Below, piece after piece: positions 5,838-14,165 of a DNA stretch of 22,000 nucleotides. The translations under genes were made by a program, and so were the position numbers. Below the pieces are notes generated by a model. That model was not told the origin of the DNA. It saw nothing but the letters and a program-made list of their open reading frames with translations, and did no database searches. Positions within the stretch are counted from its first letter, which is position 1, and every line of letters starts with the position of its first letter. The DNA is from a virus: the IMG/VR virus record IMGVR_UViG_3300046820_000092, positions 1 to 22,000 of that record; one strand, written 5' to 3'.

Positions 5838-6754
5838 TTTTTGTAGCAGGCAAATTAGGTGGCGTATTCTACCACCGACTCCAAGTACCATACGAAGACC
5901 TTATGCTTCGGGGCTATATGGTCAAGTTCGGGCAGCTTGATGAGCTGGACAAATACAAGGGTGCTATCACGCACCTCGTTGTCAATCGTGGTGTAGCCAC
6001 CAAGAACCACCGTGCGTTTAGAGGGATGCTCAACAAGTACGGCATCAAGCTGATTCTTGACCTTGATGACTGGTGGGTATTGCCACGCCACCACGCCAAC
6101 AGGAACGCTCTTAAAACGAGCGACATCCTATGGACAATAAAGATTGCTGATGAAATCCACACGACCAATCCATTCCTCGCAGAGCAGATACAGAAGGAGA
6201 ACCCATACGTTCCCATCTGGGTACTGCCTAACGCTATTGACACACGCAGAGAGCAATGGACAGATATTGAAAAGGTAGAGGGCTTCAACGTGGGTTATAT
6301 GGGTGCATTGCACCACGATGATGATTTGGCCTACAATCGCATCAATTTAGCTGGCCTTAACTCGTACACCATTGAGTACTACAAAGCCTCGCTAAACGCT
6401 TCTAATGCGTTTGAAAGGGCTGACCACACCACCTACGGCAAGTTGTACAAGCAGATTCACGTCAGTATCGCACCTCTTGCTCCCAGCACTTTCAATAAAT
6501 GCAAGTCCAATCTCAAGGCGATTGAAGCTGGTTTCACCAAGACGTGCATCATTGCGCAAGATATGCACCCCTACACGCCCTTCCTAAACGAGAACAACGC
6601 CATCCTTTGCAAAGGCCCAGCCCATTGGGAGGAGGAACTCAAGAACCTTGACCCAGCAAGATGCGCTGAATTAGCAGAGCAGTTGCATAAGGACGTGCAG
6701 TTCTACACCATCCAGAATATAAACGACACACGCCAGCAATGCTTCGCACAATAA
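5834..6754 (+). CDS. GT-B fold glycosyltransferase (GT4-like), copy 2
   Basis: This 306-residue protein is a paralogue of the gene at 1288. It keeps VFYHRLQVP near the start, GIKLILDLDDWWVLP (D76, D78, D79), VLPNAID, GYMGALHHDDDL and KCKSNLKAIEAGF (K222-F234). The two proteins share the order and spacing of motifs but differ widely elsewhere, so the duplication is old or they arrived separately. It starts on the last bases of terL (ATGA) and its final 16 bases contain the start of the tail-chaperone gene, so it is translated with packaging and tail genes. Candidates for its acceptor are virion protein, modified DNA or a host surface glycan; the sequence does not decide. Confidence 0.8.
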   Translation: MIFVAGKLGGVFYHRLQVPYEDLMLRGYMVKFGQLDELDKYKGAITHLVVNRGVATKNHRAFRGMLNKYGIKLILDLDDWWVLPRHHANRNALKTSDILWTIKIADEIHTTNPFLAEQIQKENPYVPIWVLPNAIDTRREQWTDIEKVEGFNVGYMGALHHDDDLAYNRINLAGLNSYTIEYYKASLNASNAFERADHTTYGKLYKQIHVSIAPLAPSTFNKCKSNLKAIEAGFTKTCIIAQDMHPYTPFLNENNAILCKGPAHWEEELKNLDPARCAELAEQLHKDVQFYTIQNINDTRQQCFAQ

Positions 6755-7386
6755 ACGTCCCCAGCGTATGGGCTGACATCAAGCTCAAGGACTTCCAACG
6801 CTTTATGGGTGCAAACCCAACCGATGAAACGGCTGATGATTTAGCCCTGTCCATCTTCTGCGGTATTGACAAGGATGAGCAGAGCCTGTTCCCCGTGAAC
6901 GAGATTGAGGATATCAAGACCATTATGGCAGGGGTGTTTATCCAGAACCCAGAGTTGCAGCGCTTCGTGAAGATAGGAGGCGTGGAGTACGGATTCCATC
7001 CCAAGCTGGAGGACATCAGCATCGGTGAGTTCGTGGACTTGGAGGAGTATATGAAAGACCCCATCAAGAACGCCACCAAATGGATGGGCATCTTGTACCG
7101 ACCCGTTACAAAGAAGGTATTGAGCCGACACGAGATAGAACCCTACCACCCCGATAAGCACGATGGTGCTGCGTTTGAGGACATCACGATGGATGTAGTG
7201 CAAGGGGCGCTGCTTTTTTTTTATCGTTTAGAGATAGGACTGCAGATATCTTCTCTGACCTATTTGAAACAACAGGGGGAACAAGAGAAGTCCTTGATGC
7301 CCGAAGTGCCTTTGGAAAACGATGGGGATGGTACGCAGTCCTCCATCAGCTTGCTGCAGGGGCTATACAAAATCTTGACAAAGTAA
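6739..7386 (+). CDS. Tail assembly chaperone, short form (gpG-like)
   Basis: This 215-residue protein begins with a VWADIKLKDFQRFMG segment, has GGVEYGFHPKLEDISIGEFVDLEEY in the middle and an ILYRPV motif. It then has MDVVQGALLFFYRLEIGL. I recognise this pattern from Bacteroidota phage proteins that are followed by a second chaperone-like segment. At its 'LLFFY' codons lies a T9 run that permits a -1 shift into a long open frame (see the long form). The short form would continue to the TAA at 7384-7386 with an acidic, poorly conserved end. Chaperones of this type coat the tape measure before tube assembly. The start lies inside the last 16 bases of the glycosyltransferase gene. Confidence 0.65.
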   Translation: MLRTINVPSVWADIKLKDFQRFMGANPTDETADDLALSIFCGIDKDEQSLFPVNEIEDIKTIMAGVFIQNPELQRFVKIGGVEYGFHPKLEDISIGEFVDLEEYMKDPIKNATKWMGILYRPVTKKVLSRHEIEPYHPDKHDGAAFEDITMDVVQGALLFFYRLEIGLQISSLTYLKQQGEQEKSLMPEVPLENDGDGTQSSISLLQGLYKILTK

Positions 7387-7481
7387 CCGAGCTGCCCTTG
7401 TACCAATGCCTGACGTGGATAACATACGAGGCGGATAGGGCAAGACTTGAGCAGACCATATCACGACAACGTACCCGATAA
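6739..7481 (+). CDS. Tail assembly chaperone, -1 frameshift long form (gpGT-like)
   Basis: A join of 6739 to about 7221 and, after a -1 shift at the T9 run, 7221-7481 would give about 247 residues. The -1 frame is open from 7179 to the TAA at 7479-7481 with no ATG or GTG to start it independently. It encodes a protein-like sequence containing FGKRWGWYAVLHQLAAG, then VTELPLYQCLTWITYEAD and ending RQRTR. The W-G-W-Y-..-L-A-G and KLP/CLT pattern resembles the second half of tail-chaperone pairs in Bacteroidota phages. This frame also fills the 109 bases between 7386 and 7496 that would otherwise be empty. The alternative is that one T was lost in sequencing and the gene is a single unshifted frame. 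Confidence 0.65.
7214..7222 (+). other. T9 slippery run for -1 frameshift
   Basis: Nine consecutive T residues read as CTT TTT TTT TAT in the zero frame. T TTT TTT allows tandem re-pairing one base back, and the -1 frame then stays open for 86 codons. Either ribosomal slippage or RNA-polymerase slippage could operate. Confidence 0.6.
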
Positions 7482-7495
7482 GTGGTTTTCTATTT

Positions 7496-7963
7496 ATGAA
7501 GTACGGCTACTATCAAGTGTGTGAGGCTCTGCAATCAGCAGCCGAATCCGCATCATACGTCAACTCGGTAACGTGGGGCAACATCTTTGACGTTGATATG
7601 CGCAAGATGACCCTGTTCCCTCTGTGCCATATCCTCACGGGAACGGCTGAAATCCAAGAGCGCACCGTCACCTACTCCATTGACGTGCTGGTGATGGATG
7701 TGATGGACTACTCCAAGCAAGACCCGAATGTTGAGCCGTACTCGTTTCAAGGCGTAGCCCAGAAGCAAGACATCTACCATCGCAGCCTGTTCACCTTGCA
7801 AGAGATGATTGCCTCAATGCGTAGGGGTGACCTATACACCGATGGCTACCGCTTGGTCAACGACCCCGTATGCGAGCCTTTTGATGAGGACTTTGAGAAC
7901 ACGCTCTGCGGATGGAAATGCACGCTGCAGATTGAAACACCCAACCCAACCATCATCTGCTAA
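7496..7963 (+). CDS. Structural protein, tail-terminator/completion candidate
   Basis: This 155-residue protein has an N-terminal helix, then SVTWGNIFDVDMRKMTLFPLCHI, a beta-rich centre (YSIDVLVMDVMDYS), a helical LFTLQEMIASMRRG and a beta C-terminus with LCGWKCTLQIETPN. Short phage proteins of this shape, with 'G..f.vD..k.tlyPL.H' and 'W...l.i..pn', are common in Bacteroidota phages near the connector and tail genes. The size and alpha/beta layout suit a tail terminator or completion protein, but I cannot confirm it. The ATG is preceded by tctattt. Its TAA overlaps the next ATG (TAATG). Confidence 0.6.
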   Translation: MKYGYYQVCEALQSAAESASYVNSVTWGNIFDVDMRKMTLFPLCHILTGTAEIQERTVTYSIDVLVMDVMDYSKQDPNVEPYSFQGVAQKQDIYHRSLFTLQEMIASMRRGDLYTDGYRLVNDPVCEPFDEDFENTLCGWKCTLQIETPNPTIIC

Positions 7964-8478
7964 TGGCACGGCAGACAGGCAACCCAAACCTAAAGAAGGC
8001 AGAGAACACCCGACTTGCGTTAAACAAGTTCGGGAAGTATCTGGTTGCTGAAAGCCGCAAGAATCTAACCAAGAAGAAAAAGAACGTCACGGGCAACCTT
8101 TACCAGTCGCTTGCATACGAAATCACAACTGGCCCCAATAGCCTTGATTTTGACTTCTTGATGGCGGAGTATGGTGAGTGGGTAGATAAAGGCCGTAAGG
8201 CAGGGAAAATGCCCCCATTCGGAGCGATATACGCTTGGACTGCTCGCAGACGTTTGCAGTTCAAAGACAATAGCGGTAAGTTCCTATCGTATGCTGAAAC
8301 CGCACGCAAGGTGATGATAAAGATTAAGGCGAAAGGGATTGAGCCTTCTAACTTCTATTCACGCCCTTTCCAGCTGGGCTTTGAAAAACTACCCACCGAA
8401 ATACAGGAGGCATACGGACTTGACGTGGAGGACTTCCTTGAGTTCACCATCAACGCACTAAACAAAAAATACAAGTAA
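7963..8478 (+). CDS. Putative neck/tail-completion protein (HK97 gp10-like)
   Basis: A basic 171-residue protein. The N-terminal helix (LNKFGKYLVAESRKNL) is followed by a Lys-rich loop and GNLYQSLAYEI, then MAEYGEWVDKGRKAGKMPPFGAIYAW. The C-terminal part has SRPFQLGFEKLPTEI and a helical end. The pattern 'helix - G.L..Sl - YG..vdkGrk - aW - rPf' fits head-tail joining proteins of the HK97 gp10 kind, which complete the neck or tail end. The assignment is by layout rather than strong identity. It is joined on both sides by TAATG overlaps, to the terminator candidate and to the 423-residue structural protein. Confidence 0.55.
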   Translation: MARQTGNPNLKKAENTRLALNKFGKYLVAESRKNLTKKKKNVTGNLYQSLAYEITTGPNSLDFDFLMAEYGEWVDKGRKAGKMPPFGAIYAWTARRRLQFKDNSGKFLSYAETARKVMIKIKAKGIEPSNFYSRPFQLGFEKLPTEIQEAYGLDVEDFLEFTINALNKKYK

Positions 8479-9749
8479 TGGCTATCACTATCACCCAGCA
8501 GCCACCGACTATCAGCTTCGCAGGTAGCCCTATGGTCTACTCGGTAAGCTCTAACAACTCTGGCAACGCAGGATTCAAGTACGTTGCTGATGTATTCATT
8601 TGGTTTGGTGCTTCGGGTAGTGTGCCTGTGAGCTACACCTACCGCCTAATCAAGCGCAAGGAATCGGTCAGCAACCTCTACGGGTACTTTGACGTGAGCA
8701 ACATCGTAAGCTCCTACCTATCGCAGACCAACATTGACCACGCAGCAGGCACGGCTACCGACAACGAGCAGACCGTATGCAACGTACAGGTCAAGTTCCG
8801 TGAGTACACTACCGCAGGGGGCATTGGCGCAGTAAGCGCAACAAGCAATACCATCCAAGCCTACGATGGGTACACGGAGTTCGTAGATGGCGTAAACGAT
8901 ACGACCACCACAGGGGTGATGACAAGCGGAAGCAGCCAGCAGTATATCCAGCTTGAGCAGGCTATGACCATCGGCATCGTGCCTTCTCTGGTCAATGGTA
9001 TGCGTGTAGAGTACTCCGATGGGCAAGCAGCCGTAGTTGATGTGGCTGACTTCGGTGCGGTAAACTCTACCGACTCCACCGACAAGCTATGGTTTCTGCC
9101 AGCAGGCGTTGCCAACCTCAATGATTCGGTCATTGACCCGAAGCCAGAGGATGTCACCGACCTGCAGTACTACGACCTGTCGTTGGGTAACCTTGTTAGC
9201 ACCGCTTACGCCCAACGAGTAAAGGCAGATGGAGGCACTTGCGAGGGGCTGAACTGCCTTGATGCTGAACTGCTCGGCTTGGGGGTTGATGATGCCGAGT
9301 ACACCACTCGCTTCTACCCAACGTGCGAGCCACGCTATACGCCTATTACCATCGCCTACCAAAACAAGTACGGGGCTTGGGATTACATTGTGGCCTTCAA
9401 GAAGTCGGTTGAGTCAACCCGTACCGACAAGAAGCGATACACCACCAACGTAGGCACGATAGGCAGCAGCACTTGGACATACGACCCAACTACGGCTTCA
9501 CCTAACAAGACCTACAACAACTTCGGTACGGATAGCATCACCCTCAATACGGGCTTCTTGAACGATGGCTACAACCAAATGGTCAAAGAAATGCTGCTTT
9601 CTAACTCCGTATATTTGGTGGAGGAGGAGCGCTACGCTATCTTGAACGATACGCAGGTGGAGTACAAGACCAGCCTAAATGACAATCTGGTGCAGTACAC
9701 CTTCAATATGACCTACGCAGCACAAGTCAAAAACCGAGTATGGCTCTAA
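8478..9749 (+). CDS. Phage structural protein, tail/baseplate type, with DGG motif insert
   Basis: This 423-residue, beta-rich protein has Thr/Ser/Asn-rich composition typical of virion proteins. It starts with ITITQQPPTISFAGSPMVYSV and has FYPTCEPRYTPITIAYQNKYGAWDY in the second half. Its place between neck-type genes and the large 854-residue protein, ahead of the tape measure, suggests a tail or baseplate component. Residues 244-269 carry a Y-x2-RV-x2-DGG-x2-EG-x2-CL-x3-L motif that also occurs twice in the gene at 20672 and looks like an insert between two otherwise continuous parts. The TAA overlaps the next start by 10 bases. I cannot name a specific function. Confidence 0.65.
   Translation: MAITITQQPPTISFAGSPMVYSVSSNNSGNAGFKYVADVFIWFGASGSVPVSYTYRLIKRKESVSNLYGYFDVSNIVSSYLSQTNIDHAAGTATDNEQTVCNVQVKFREYTTAGGIGAVSATSNTIQAYDGYTEFVDGVNDTTTTGVMTSGSSQQYIQLEQAMTIGIVPSLVNGMRVEYSDGQAAVVDVADFGAVNSTDSTDKLWFLPAGVANLNDSVIDPKPEDVTDLQYYDLSLGNLVSTAYAQRVKADGGTCEGLNCLDAELLGLGVDDAEYTTRFYPTCEPRYTPITIAYQNKYGAWDYIVAFKKSVESTRTDKKRYTTNVGTIGSSTWTYDPTTASPNKTYNNFGTDSITLNTGFLNDGYNQMVKEMLLSNSVYLVEEERYAILNDTQVEYKTSLNDNLVQYTFNMTYAAQVKNRVWL
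9207..9284 (+). repeat. DGG-EG-CL peptide motif, copy in the 423-residue protein
   Basis: Residues 244-269 match, at protein level, two copies in the gene at 20672: Y-x2-R-[VM]-x2-D-G-[GA]-x2-E-G-x2-C-L-x3-L. DNA similarity is limited, so this is a protein-level repeat rather than a recent DNA copy. Confidence 0.6.
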
Positions 9750-12304
9750 CGCTTCAAACATCTACTGGCTATCTTGACATCTTTGAGGATGAAGGCATCA
9801 GCGTTGACTACAACATCGCTGACCTGCGTGACCCTGCGGTCATCTTTAGCCCCATATCCAAGAGCTTCAGCGTACCAGCAACAGACGCCAACAACCAATT
9901 CTTCAAGCACTACTACGATGTCAGCATAGCAGGTGGATTCAACCCCTACGCAAAGCAGGATGTCACGTTGTACTCGGATGACGTTATTGTCATTGAAGGT
10001 TACCTCCAACTGCTTGACGTGGCTATGGAGCAAGGCGTACCCACGCAGTACCAAATCTTGGTAGCTGGTGAGAACGCTCGCTTCGCCCGTGAGGTAGGCG
10101 AGAAGGAGCTGCGTGACCTTGCGCTTGACCCGTATCAGCATACGCTATCCTACGAGAACATCACCGATAGCTGGAATCTTGACCTATTTGATGGCGATAT
10201 CATCTATGCGCCTGTTGACACCCGTGTCTTTGCATCTGATACGCTATTCGCTCCGCAGCAGTTGTTCACCCCTATGTGGGAGTCGGACTTCTACCCAGCT
10301 ATTAAGACCAGCGTTCTGTTCAACCAAATCTTTGAGGATGCAGGCTACACGCTAAAGGCAGGCGAGGGTATTATGGATGACGCCAACTTCACCGACCTAT
10401 ACACCCTCTGCTATTCAAAGGATAGCCTTGTACCTTTGGAGGCTACGTTCAACGACCGCTTGGCGCAGGTATACTCAAGCGGTACGTTGGCCATTCCCGA
10501 CATCACGACCACCAATACAAGCAAGATTGCATTCAATACGGAGGTCTACGACAACGGCAACAACTTCAATACCACCACTAATGCCTACGAGCTTCCCCTT
10601 GTAGGTGAGTACAAGTTCAACATTCAAGGCAATATCACCTCGCCTTCGGGATTGCGGACATATCAAATCGTGATGTACTTGGGCAGCACGGCTATCCAAA
10701 GCAAGGATGTAATCACCAGCAGCGTATTCTCTATTGACTTTGCGCATACGTTTACCACCATTGCAGGTAGCAACCAAGTAACATTCCGCATTGGAGGTAT
10801 TGAATCAGGAGGTACGCTTGGCGCAAGCTGCCAGATGACGGTGATATCAGCACCCGACTTCCCATCCAACTTTGACATCACGCCTTCTATGTTCCTGCCG
10901 AAGATGAAGCAAAAGGACTTCCTCGCAGGGGTGGCAAAGATGTTTAACTTGGTATTCGTACCGAGCAAGGAAATACCCAACGAAATCGCAGCCTACTCGT
11001 ATAGCGAATGGATTGCTGCTGGGCAGGTGGTTAACTGGAACGAGGTCGTTGACATCAGCCAGCCCATTACCATCAAGCCTACTACAGAGCTGCAGGGCAA
11101 GAGCATCAAGCTGCGTATGGCGCAAGGCAACTCACTTTTGGATGTAGCCTACGAATCAGCATACAAATATCCTCACGGAAGCGTAGAGGTAAACGACACG
11201 AACAACGAGTTCGCAGAGGGCGAGATTGTTATTGAAGCTCCGTTTGCTGCTACCATCACCAACCGAATCAACTCCAACACCACCTTTGAGGTCATCCAGA
11301 TGTTTGACGGAGAAGGCAAGCCAGTGGACTCACCACCTCGTATGTTATACTTTCAAGGCACTAACGATACGAGCGACTATTACATCTTTAGGGCTTCCGA
11401 TGGCACGTTTCAAACGCAGAGCCAGTACCCTATCTTCTCGGTCAGCAGCGGCACGTTCACGGCAACATACGGCATCCCACAACTAGAAGGCGTAAAGCCC
11501 CCAAAGAACAACCTCCTCACCGAATACTACTCCACCTACCTGCTTGAGCTATACGCTACGGATGCGGTGATGATGGAGGTGAGTGTGGTTCTTGAACCGA
11601 TTGAGGTCTTTGGCTTGAGCCTAAACGACCAGATATACTACGATGGGGAGTACTGGAGGATTAACAAGCTATCTGGCTACAACCCCGACACGATGGTTGC
11701 GAAGGTAGAGTTGTTCCGTGCCTCGTTTGTCAACTCCTCGTTGTGTGCTAACACCATCACCTCGCTGAATAACAACGGCACAATCACCTTCAGCGGAGCA
11801 GCTACGCAGGAGTGCTGCGAGTTCTACGGCTACCGATGGGTGGACAACGCCTGCTACTGGCGCACCAGCAAGTACGTCAAGGCAGCGAGTGCTGGGTTGG
11901 TTGGCTTGGAGAAAGCCCCAATCGCTAACGTCAAGACCAACACTACCCGACCTACAGACACGCAGTACTGGTTTGATGTAACGAGCGACCTTGAGGCAAC
12001 TGCATTCCGCTGCGTACCCATACACAACTACGCCACTCCTTTGTTTGATTTAAACGTGGGTGACCATCAGGTAGTACGCATTACGTTAACCTGCGAAACG
12101 TACTCCTACCAAACCGACTACACGATTGTACGTGGAGCAGCAGGCGATACGATACACGGATTGAGCAACACGGGTTCAGACCGATACAACATAACTATTC
12201 AAAAGGTAAACGGCTTTGCATCGTACCTGCAGCTCAACCATCAGGGGGGTACACAGGTAGCTGAAACGTGGAGCGTTATCGCAACAAGACAACAGGTGTT
12301 ATGA
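9740..12304 (+). CDS. Large tail/baseplate hub-like structural protein
   Basis: This 854-residue protein is the largest in the window. The N-terminus (ISVDYNIADLRDPAVIFSPISKSFSVPATDANNQFF) resembles the first domain of large Bacteroidota phage tail proteins ('i.dl.dP.k.f...SksFtvPat..Nn.iFkhyYn'). A middle domain (about 190-490) has LFNQIFEDAGYTL and FLAGVAKMFNLVF, a pattern seen in hub/tail-associated proteins. Later come TEYYSTYLLELYATDA and IYYDGEYWRINKLSGYNP. A Cys segment near residue 690 has ECCEFYGYRWVDNACYW. The last part is beta-rich and may be an exposed domain. It probably forms part of the baseplate or tail tip. It is ATGA-coupled to the next small gene. Confidence 0.65.
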   Translation: MALTLQTSTGYLDIFEDEGISVDYNIADLRDPAVIFSPISKSFSVPATDANNQFFKHYYDVSIAGGFNPYAKQDVTLYSDDVIVIEGYLQLLDVAMEQGVPTQYQILVAGENARFAREVGEKELRDLALDPYQHTLSYENITDSWNLDLFDGDIIYAPVDTRVFASDTLFAPQQLFTPMWESDFYPAIKTSVLFNQIFEDAGYTLKAGEGIMDDANFTDLYTLCYSKDSLVPLEATFNDRLAQVYSSGTLAIPDITTTNTSKIAFNTEVYDNGNNFNTTTNAYELPLVGEYKFNIQGNITSPSGLRTYQIVMYLGSTAIQSKDVITSSVFSIDFAHTFTTIAGSNQVTFRIGGIESGGTLGASCQMTVISAPDFPSNFDITPSMFLPKMKQKDFLAGVAKMFNLVFVPSKEIPNEIAAYSYSEWIAAGQVVNWNEVVDISQPITIKPTTELQGKSIKLRMAQGNSLLDVAYESAYKYPHGSVEVNDTNNEFAEGEIVIEAPFAATITNRINSNTTFEVIQMFDGEGKPVDSPPRMLYFQGTNDTSDYYIFRASDGTFQTQSQYPIFSVSSGTFTATYGIPQLEGVKPPKNNLLTEYYSTYLLELYATDAVMMEVSVVLEPIEVFGLSLNDQIYYDGEYWRINKLSGYNPDTMVAKVELFRASFVNSSLCANTITSLNNNGTITFSGAATQECCEFYGYRWVDNACYWRTSKYVKAASAGLVGLEKAPIANVKTNTTRPTDTQYWFDVTSDLEATAFRCVPIHNYATPLFDLNVGDHQVVRITLTCETYSYQTDYTIVRGAAGDTIHGLSNTGSDRYNITIQKVNGFASYLQLNHQGGTQVAETWSVIATRQQVL

Positions 12305-12450
12305 ATATAGGTTCTTTAATTAACGCTTTGAAGGGTGACCACTACGGAATCTGCGAGGAAATTGAAATCGCAAAGGGCAAGTGGGAAGTCATTGAAAGCT
12401 GGGCAGAAGCAAAAGAGCAAATCAAAAGGCAATGGCGGTTGAGAAAGTAA
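12301..12450 (+). CDS. Small hypothetical protein before the tape measure
   Basis: A 49-residue mixed-charge protein (IGSLINALKGDHYGICEEIEIAKGK, ending in a basic helix QIKRQWRLRK). The frame is open 11 codons upstream, but the ATG at 12301 overlapping the previous stop (ATGA) is the natural start. It overlaps the tape-measure start by 19 bases in another frame. Function unknown; its position between baseplate and tape-measure genes suggests a tail role. Confidence 0.55.
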   Translation: MNIGSLINALKGDHYGICEEIEIAKGKWEVIESWAEAKEQIKRQWRLRK

Positions 12451-14165
12451 TCAAGCTAAAGGTTGAGAATGGGGAAGCCTTGCTCAACATTGAGGAGGTC
12501 AACAAGGCTCTTGCCGACACCAATAAGCAGACCGACAACCTAAACGAAACAATGTCTTCGGCAACGGAGGCTATTGACAAATTCACTGGTGGTGCTGCCT
12601 CTGGATTAAAAGCCGTAGTAAGTGGAGTTAAGACCTTCATAGGCTCATTGACCGCAGTTAAGACTGCTCTTGTAGCTACAGGCTTGGGAGCATTGGTAGT
12701 TGTACTCGGTTCGCTATTTACCTACTTTACCCAGACCTCTAGGGGGGCGGACAAGTTCGCTGAGATTATGGGCGGTGTATCCGCAGCCGTCAAGGTCGTA
12801 ATTGACCGAGTGGTTCTTCTAGGTGAGGGTATCGTTGAATTATTCTCTGGCAATTTCACCAAAGCAATTGAAACTGTAAAAAATGCTTTTACTGGAATTG
12901 GTGCTGAAATTGTCAAAGAAACAAAGGCAGGCGCAGCCCTAGCCAAGCAACTTGATGAGATTGAAGACCGTGAGCGTGACCTCATCAAGCTACGTGCAAA
13001 AGCTAATCTTCAGATAACAGAGGCTCGGCTAATCGCTGATGACCAAACCAAAAGTATTGAAGAACGTGAAAAGGCAGTAAGGCGAGCAGCTGAACTTGAG
13101 GGACAAGTAGCAGCAGCCGAGCAAAAGAATGCACAGGCATACGTAAAATATCTTAAGGAGCGTATCAAGCTTGGCGAATCTACCGATGAGGACTTGCGCC
13201 AGCTCGCAGAGAAGGAGGCTGAAGTTGACAGGCTACGTGCTGAAACCTCTCGCAGAAATAAGAAACTACAATCGGAGCTGAATCAACTCAAGCAAGAACA
13301 AAAGGCTCTTGATGATGCAGCCCTTGAGCGCACTAAAAAACTTTCAGAGGAGGAGCAAAAGCTCGCTGACCTTCGCAAGCAATGGGCGATGGAAGATTCA
13401 GCGGCTCGTGAAAAGAACGCAATTGAGCAAGAGGTTACTCGCAAAAAGAATATAGACTCATTTAGGGATGCGTTAGCGCAGTTCCGTGCTTCCAATATGA
13501 ACGCCCAGCAGCAGGAGCTAGCAGCGGCCGAGCAGCAGTACACCGCCATCACTACGCTTGCTATCAAGGCAGGAAAAGATACTACCGCCTTGACTGCTGA
13601 ATACGAGGAGAAGAAAAAACAAATCAAGAAGAAGTACGCTAATGAGGAGCGTGCCAGAGAAATCGCAGCAGCTGCTCAATCGGTAGAGCTGGTATCGCAG
13701 TCGCTTGGTGCTATTGCAGGATTGGTTGAGGCGTTGAGCAAAGGCAATGAACGCAACGCAGAGAAGAACTTTAAAATCACCAAAGCCCTCCGCATAGCCG
13801 AAGCCGTAGCGAACACCGCTGCAGGTATTATGAGCCAGCTCGCAGTACCGCAGGATGCCCTAACGGGAGCAAACTTTGTGAAGGCTGGTATCGTTGCAGC
13901 AACAGGCGCAGCCCAAGTAGCAATCATATCAAGCACCAAATTCCAAAAGGCAGGAGCAAGTGCAGGTCGTGTATCATCACCAAGCATCCCTACCTCTACG
14001 CCTACGGCTACCCCAATGACCCCGAACATTCAGTTCGGCAATACCGAAAACCAACTTGCAGGTCTGCTCGGACAACCGATGCGTGCCTATGTGGTGAACC
14101 AAGACATACAAAGTGCTAACCAGCTTGAGCGCAAGATTCGCTCCAGCGCAACAATCGGAGGATGA
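12432..14165 (+). CDS. Tail tape measure protein
   Basis: This 577-residue protein has an N-terminal helical part, then a hydrophobic segment (about residues 75-97: LTAVKTALVATGLGALVVVLGSLF). A long Ala/Glu/Lys/Gln-rich coiled coil covers about residues 160-420, and a C-terminal helical part has Ala/Gly repeats (ANTAAGIMSQLA; GAAQVAIISS). This is the layout of tape measures, which set tail length, are packed in the tube and may cross the host membrane at DNA entry. At about 0.15 nm per residue it would predict a tail near 85 nm. The alternative, a coiled-coil scaffold, is less likely given the hydrophobic segment. It ends on ATGA shared with the protease gene. Confidence 0.8.
   Translation: MAVEKVIKLKVENGEALLNIEEVNKALADTNKQTDNLNETMSSATEAIDKFTGGAASGLKAVVSGVKTFIGSLTAVKTALVATGLGALVVVLGSLFTYFTQTSRGADKFAEIMGGVSAAVKVVIDRVVLLGEGIVELFSGNFTKAIETVKNAFTGIGAEIVKETKAGAALAKQLDEIEDRERDLIKLRAKANLQITEARLIADDQTKSIEEREKAVRRAAELEGQVAAAEQKNAQAYVKYLKERIKLGESTDEDLRQLAEKEAEVDRLRAETSRRNKKLQSELNQLKQEQKALDDAALERTKKLSEEEQKLADLRKQWAMEDSAAREKNAIEQEVTRKKNIDSFRDALAQFRASNMNAQQQELAAAEQQYTAITTLAIKAGKDTTALTAEYEEKKKQIKKKYANEERAREIAAAAQSVELVSQSLGAIAGLVEALSKGNERNAEKNFKITKALRIAEAVANTAAGIMSQLAVPQDALTGANFVKAGIVAATGAAQVAIISSTKFQKAGASAGRVSSPSIPTSTPTATPMTPNIQFGNTENQLAGLLGQPMRAYVVNQDIQSANQLERKIRSSATIGG

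Noticed and set aside
7387-7495. Apparent 109-base non-coding gap after the chaperone gene
   Set aside because: Up to 7481 it is explained by the -1 frame of the chaperone; only about 14 bases remain untranslated.
13283-13627. Ser/Ala/Cys-rich minus-strand ORF opposite the tape measure
   Set aside because: It is an artefact of the Glu/Lys/Gln-rich coiled-coil codons on the + strand; no independent signal was seen.
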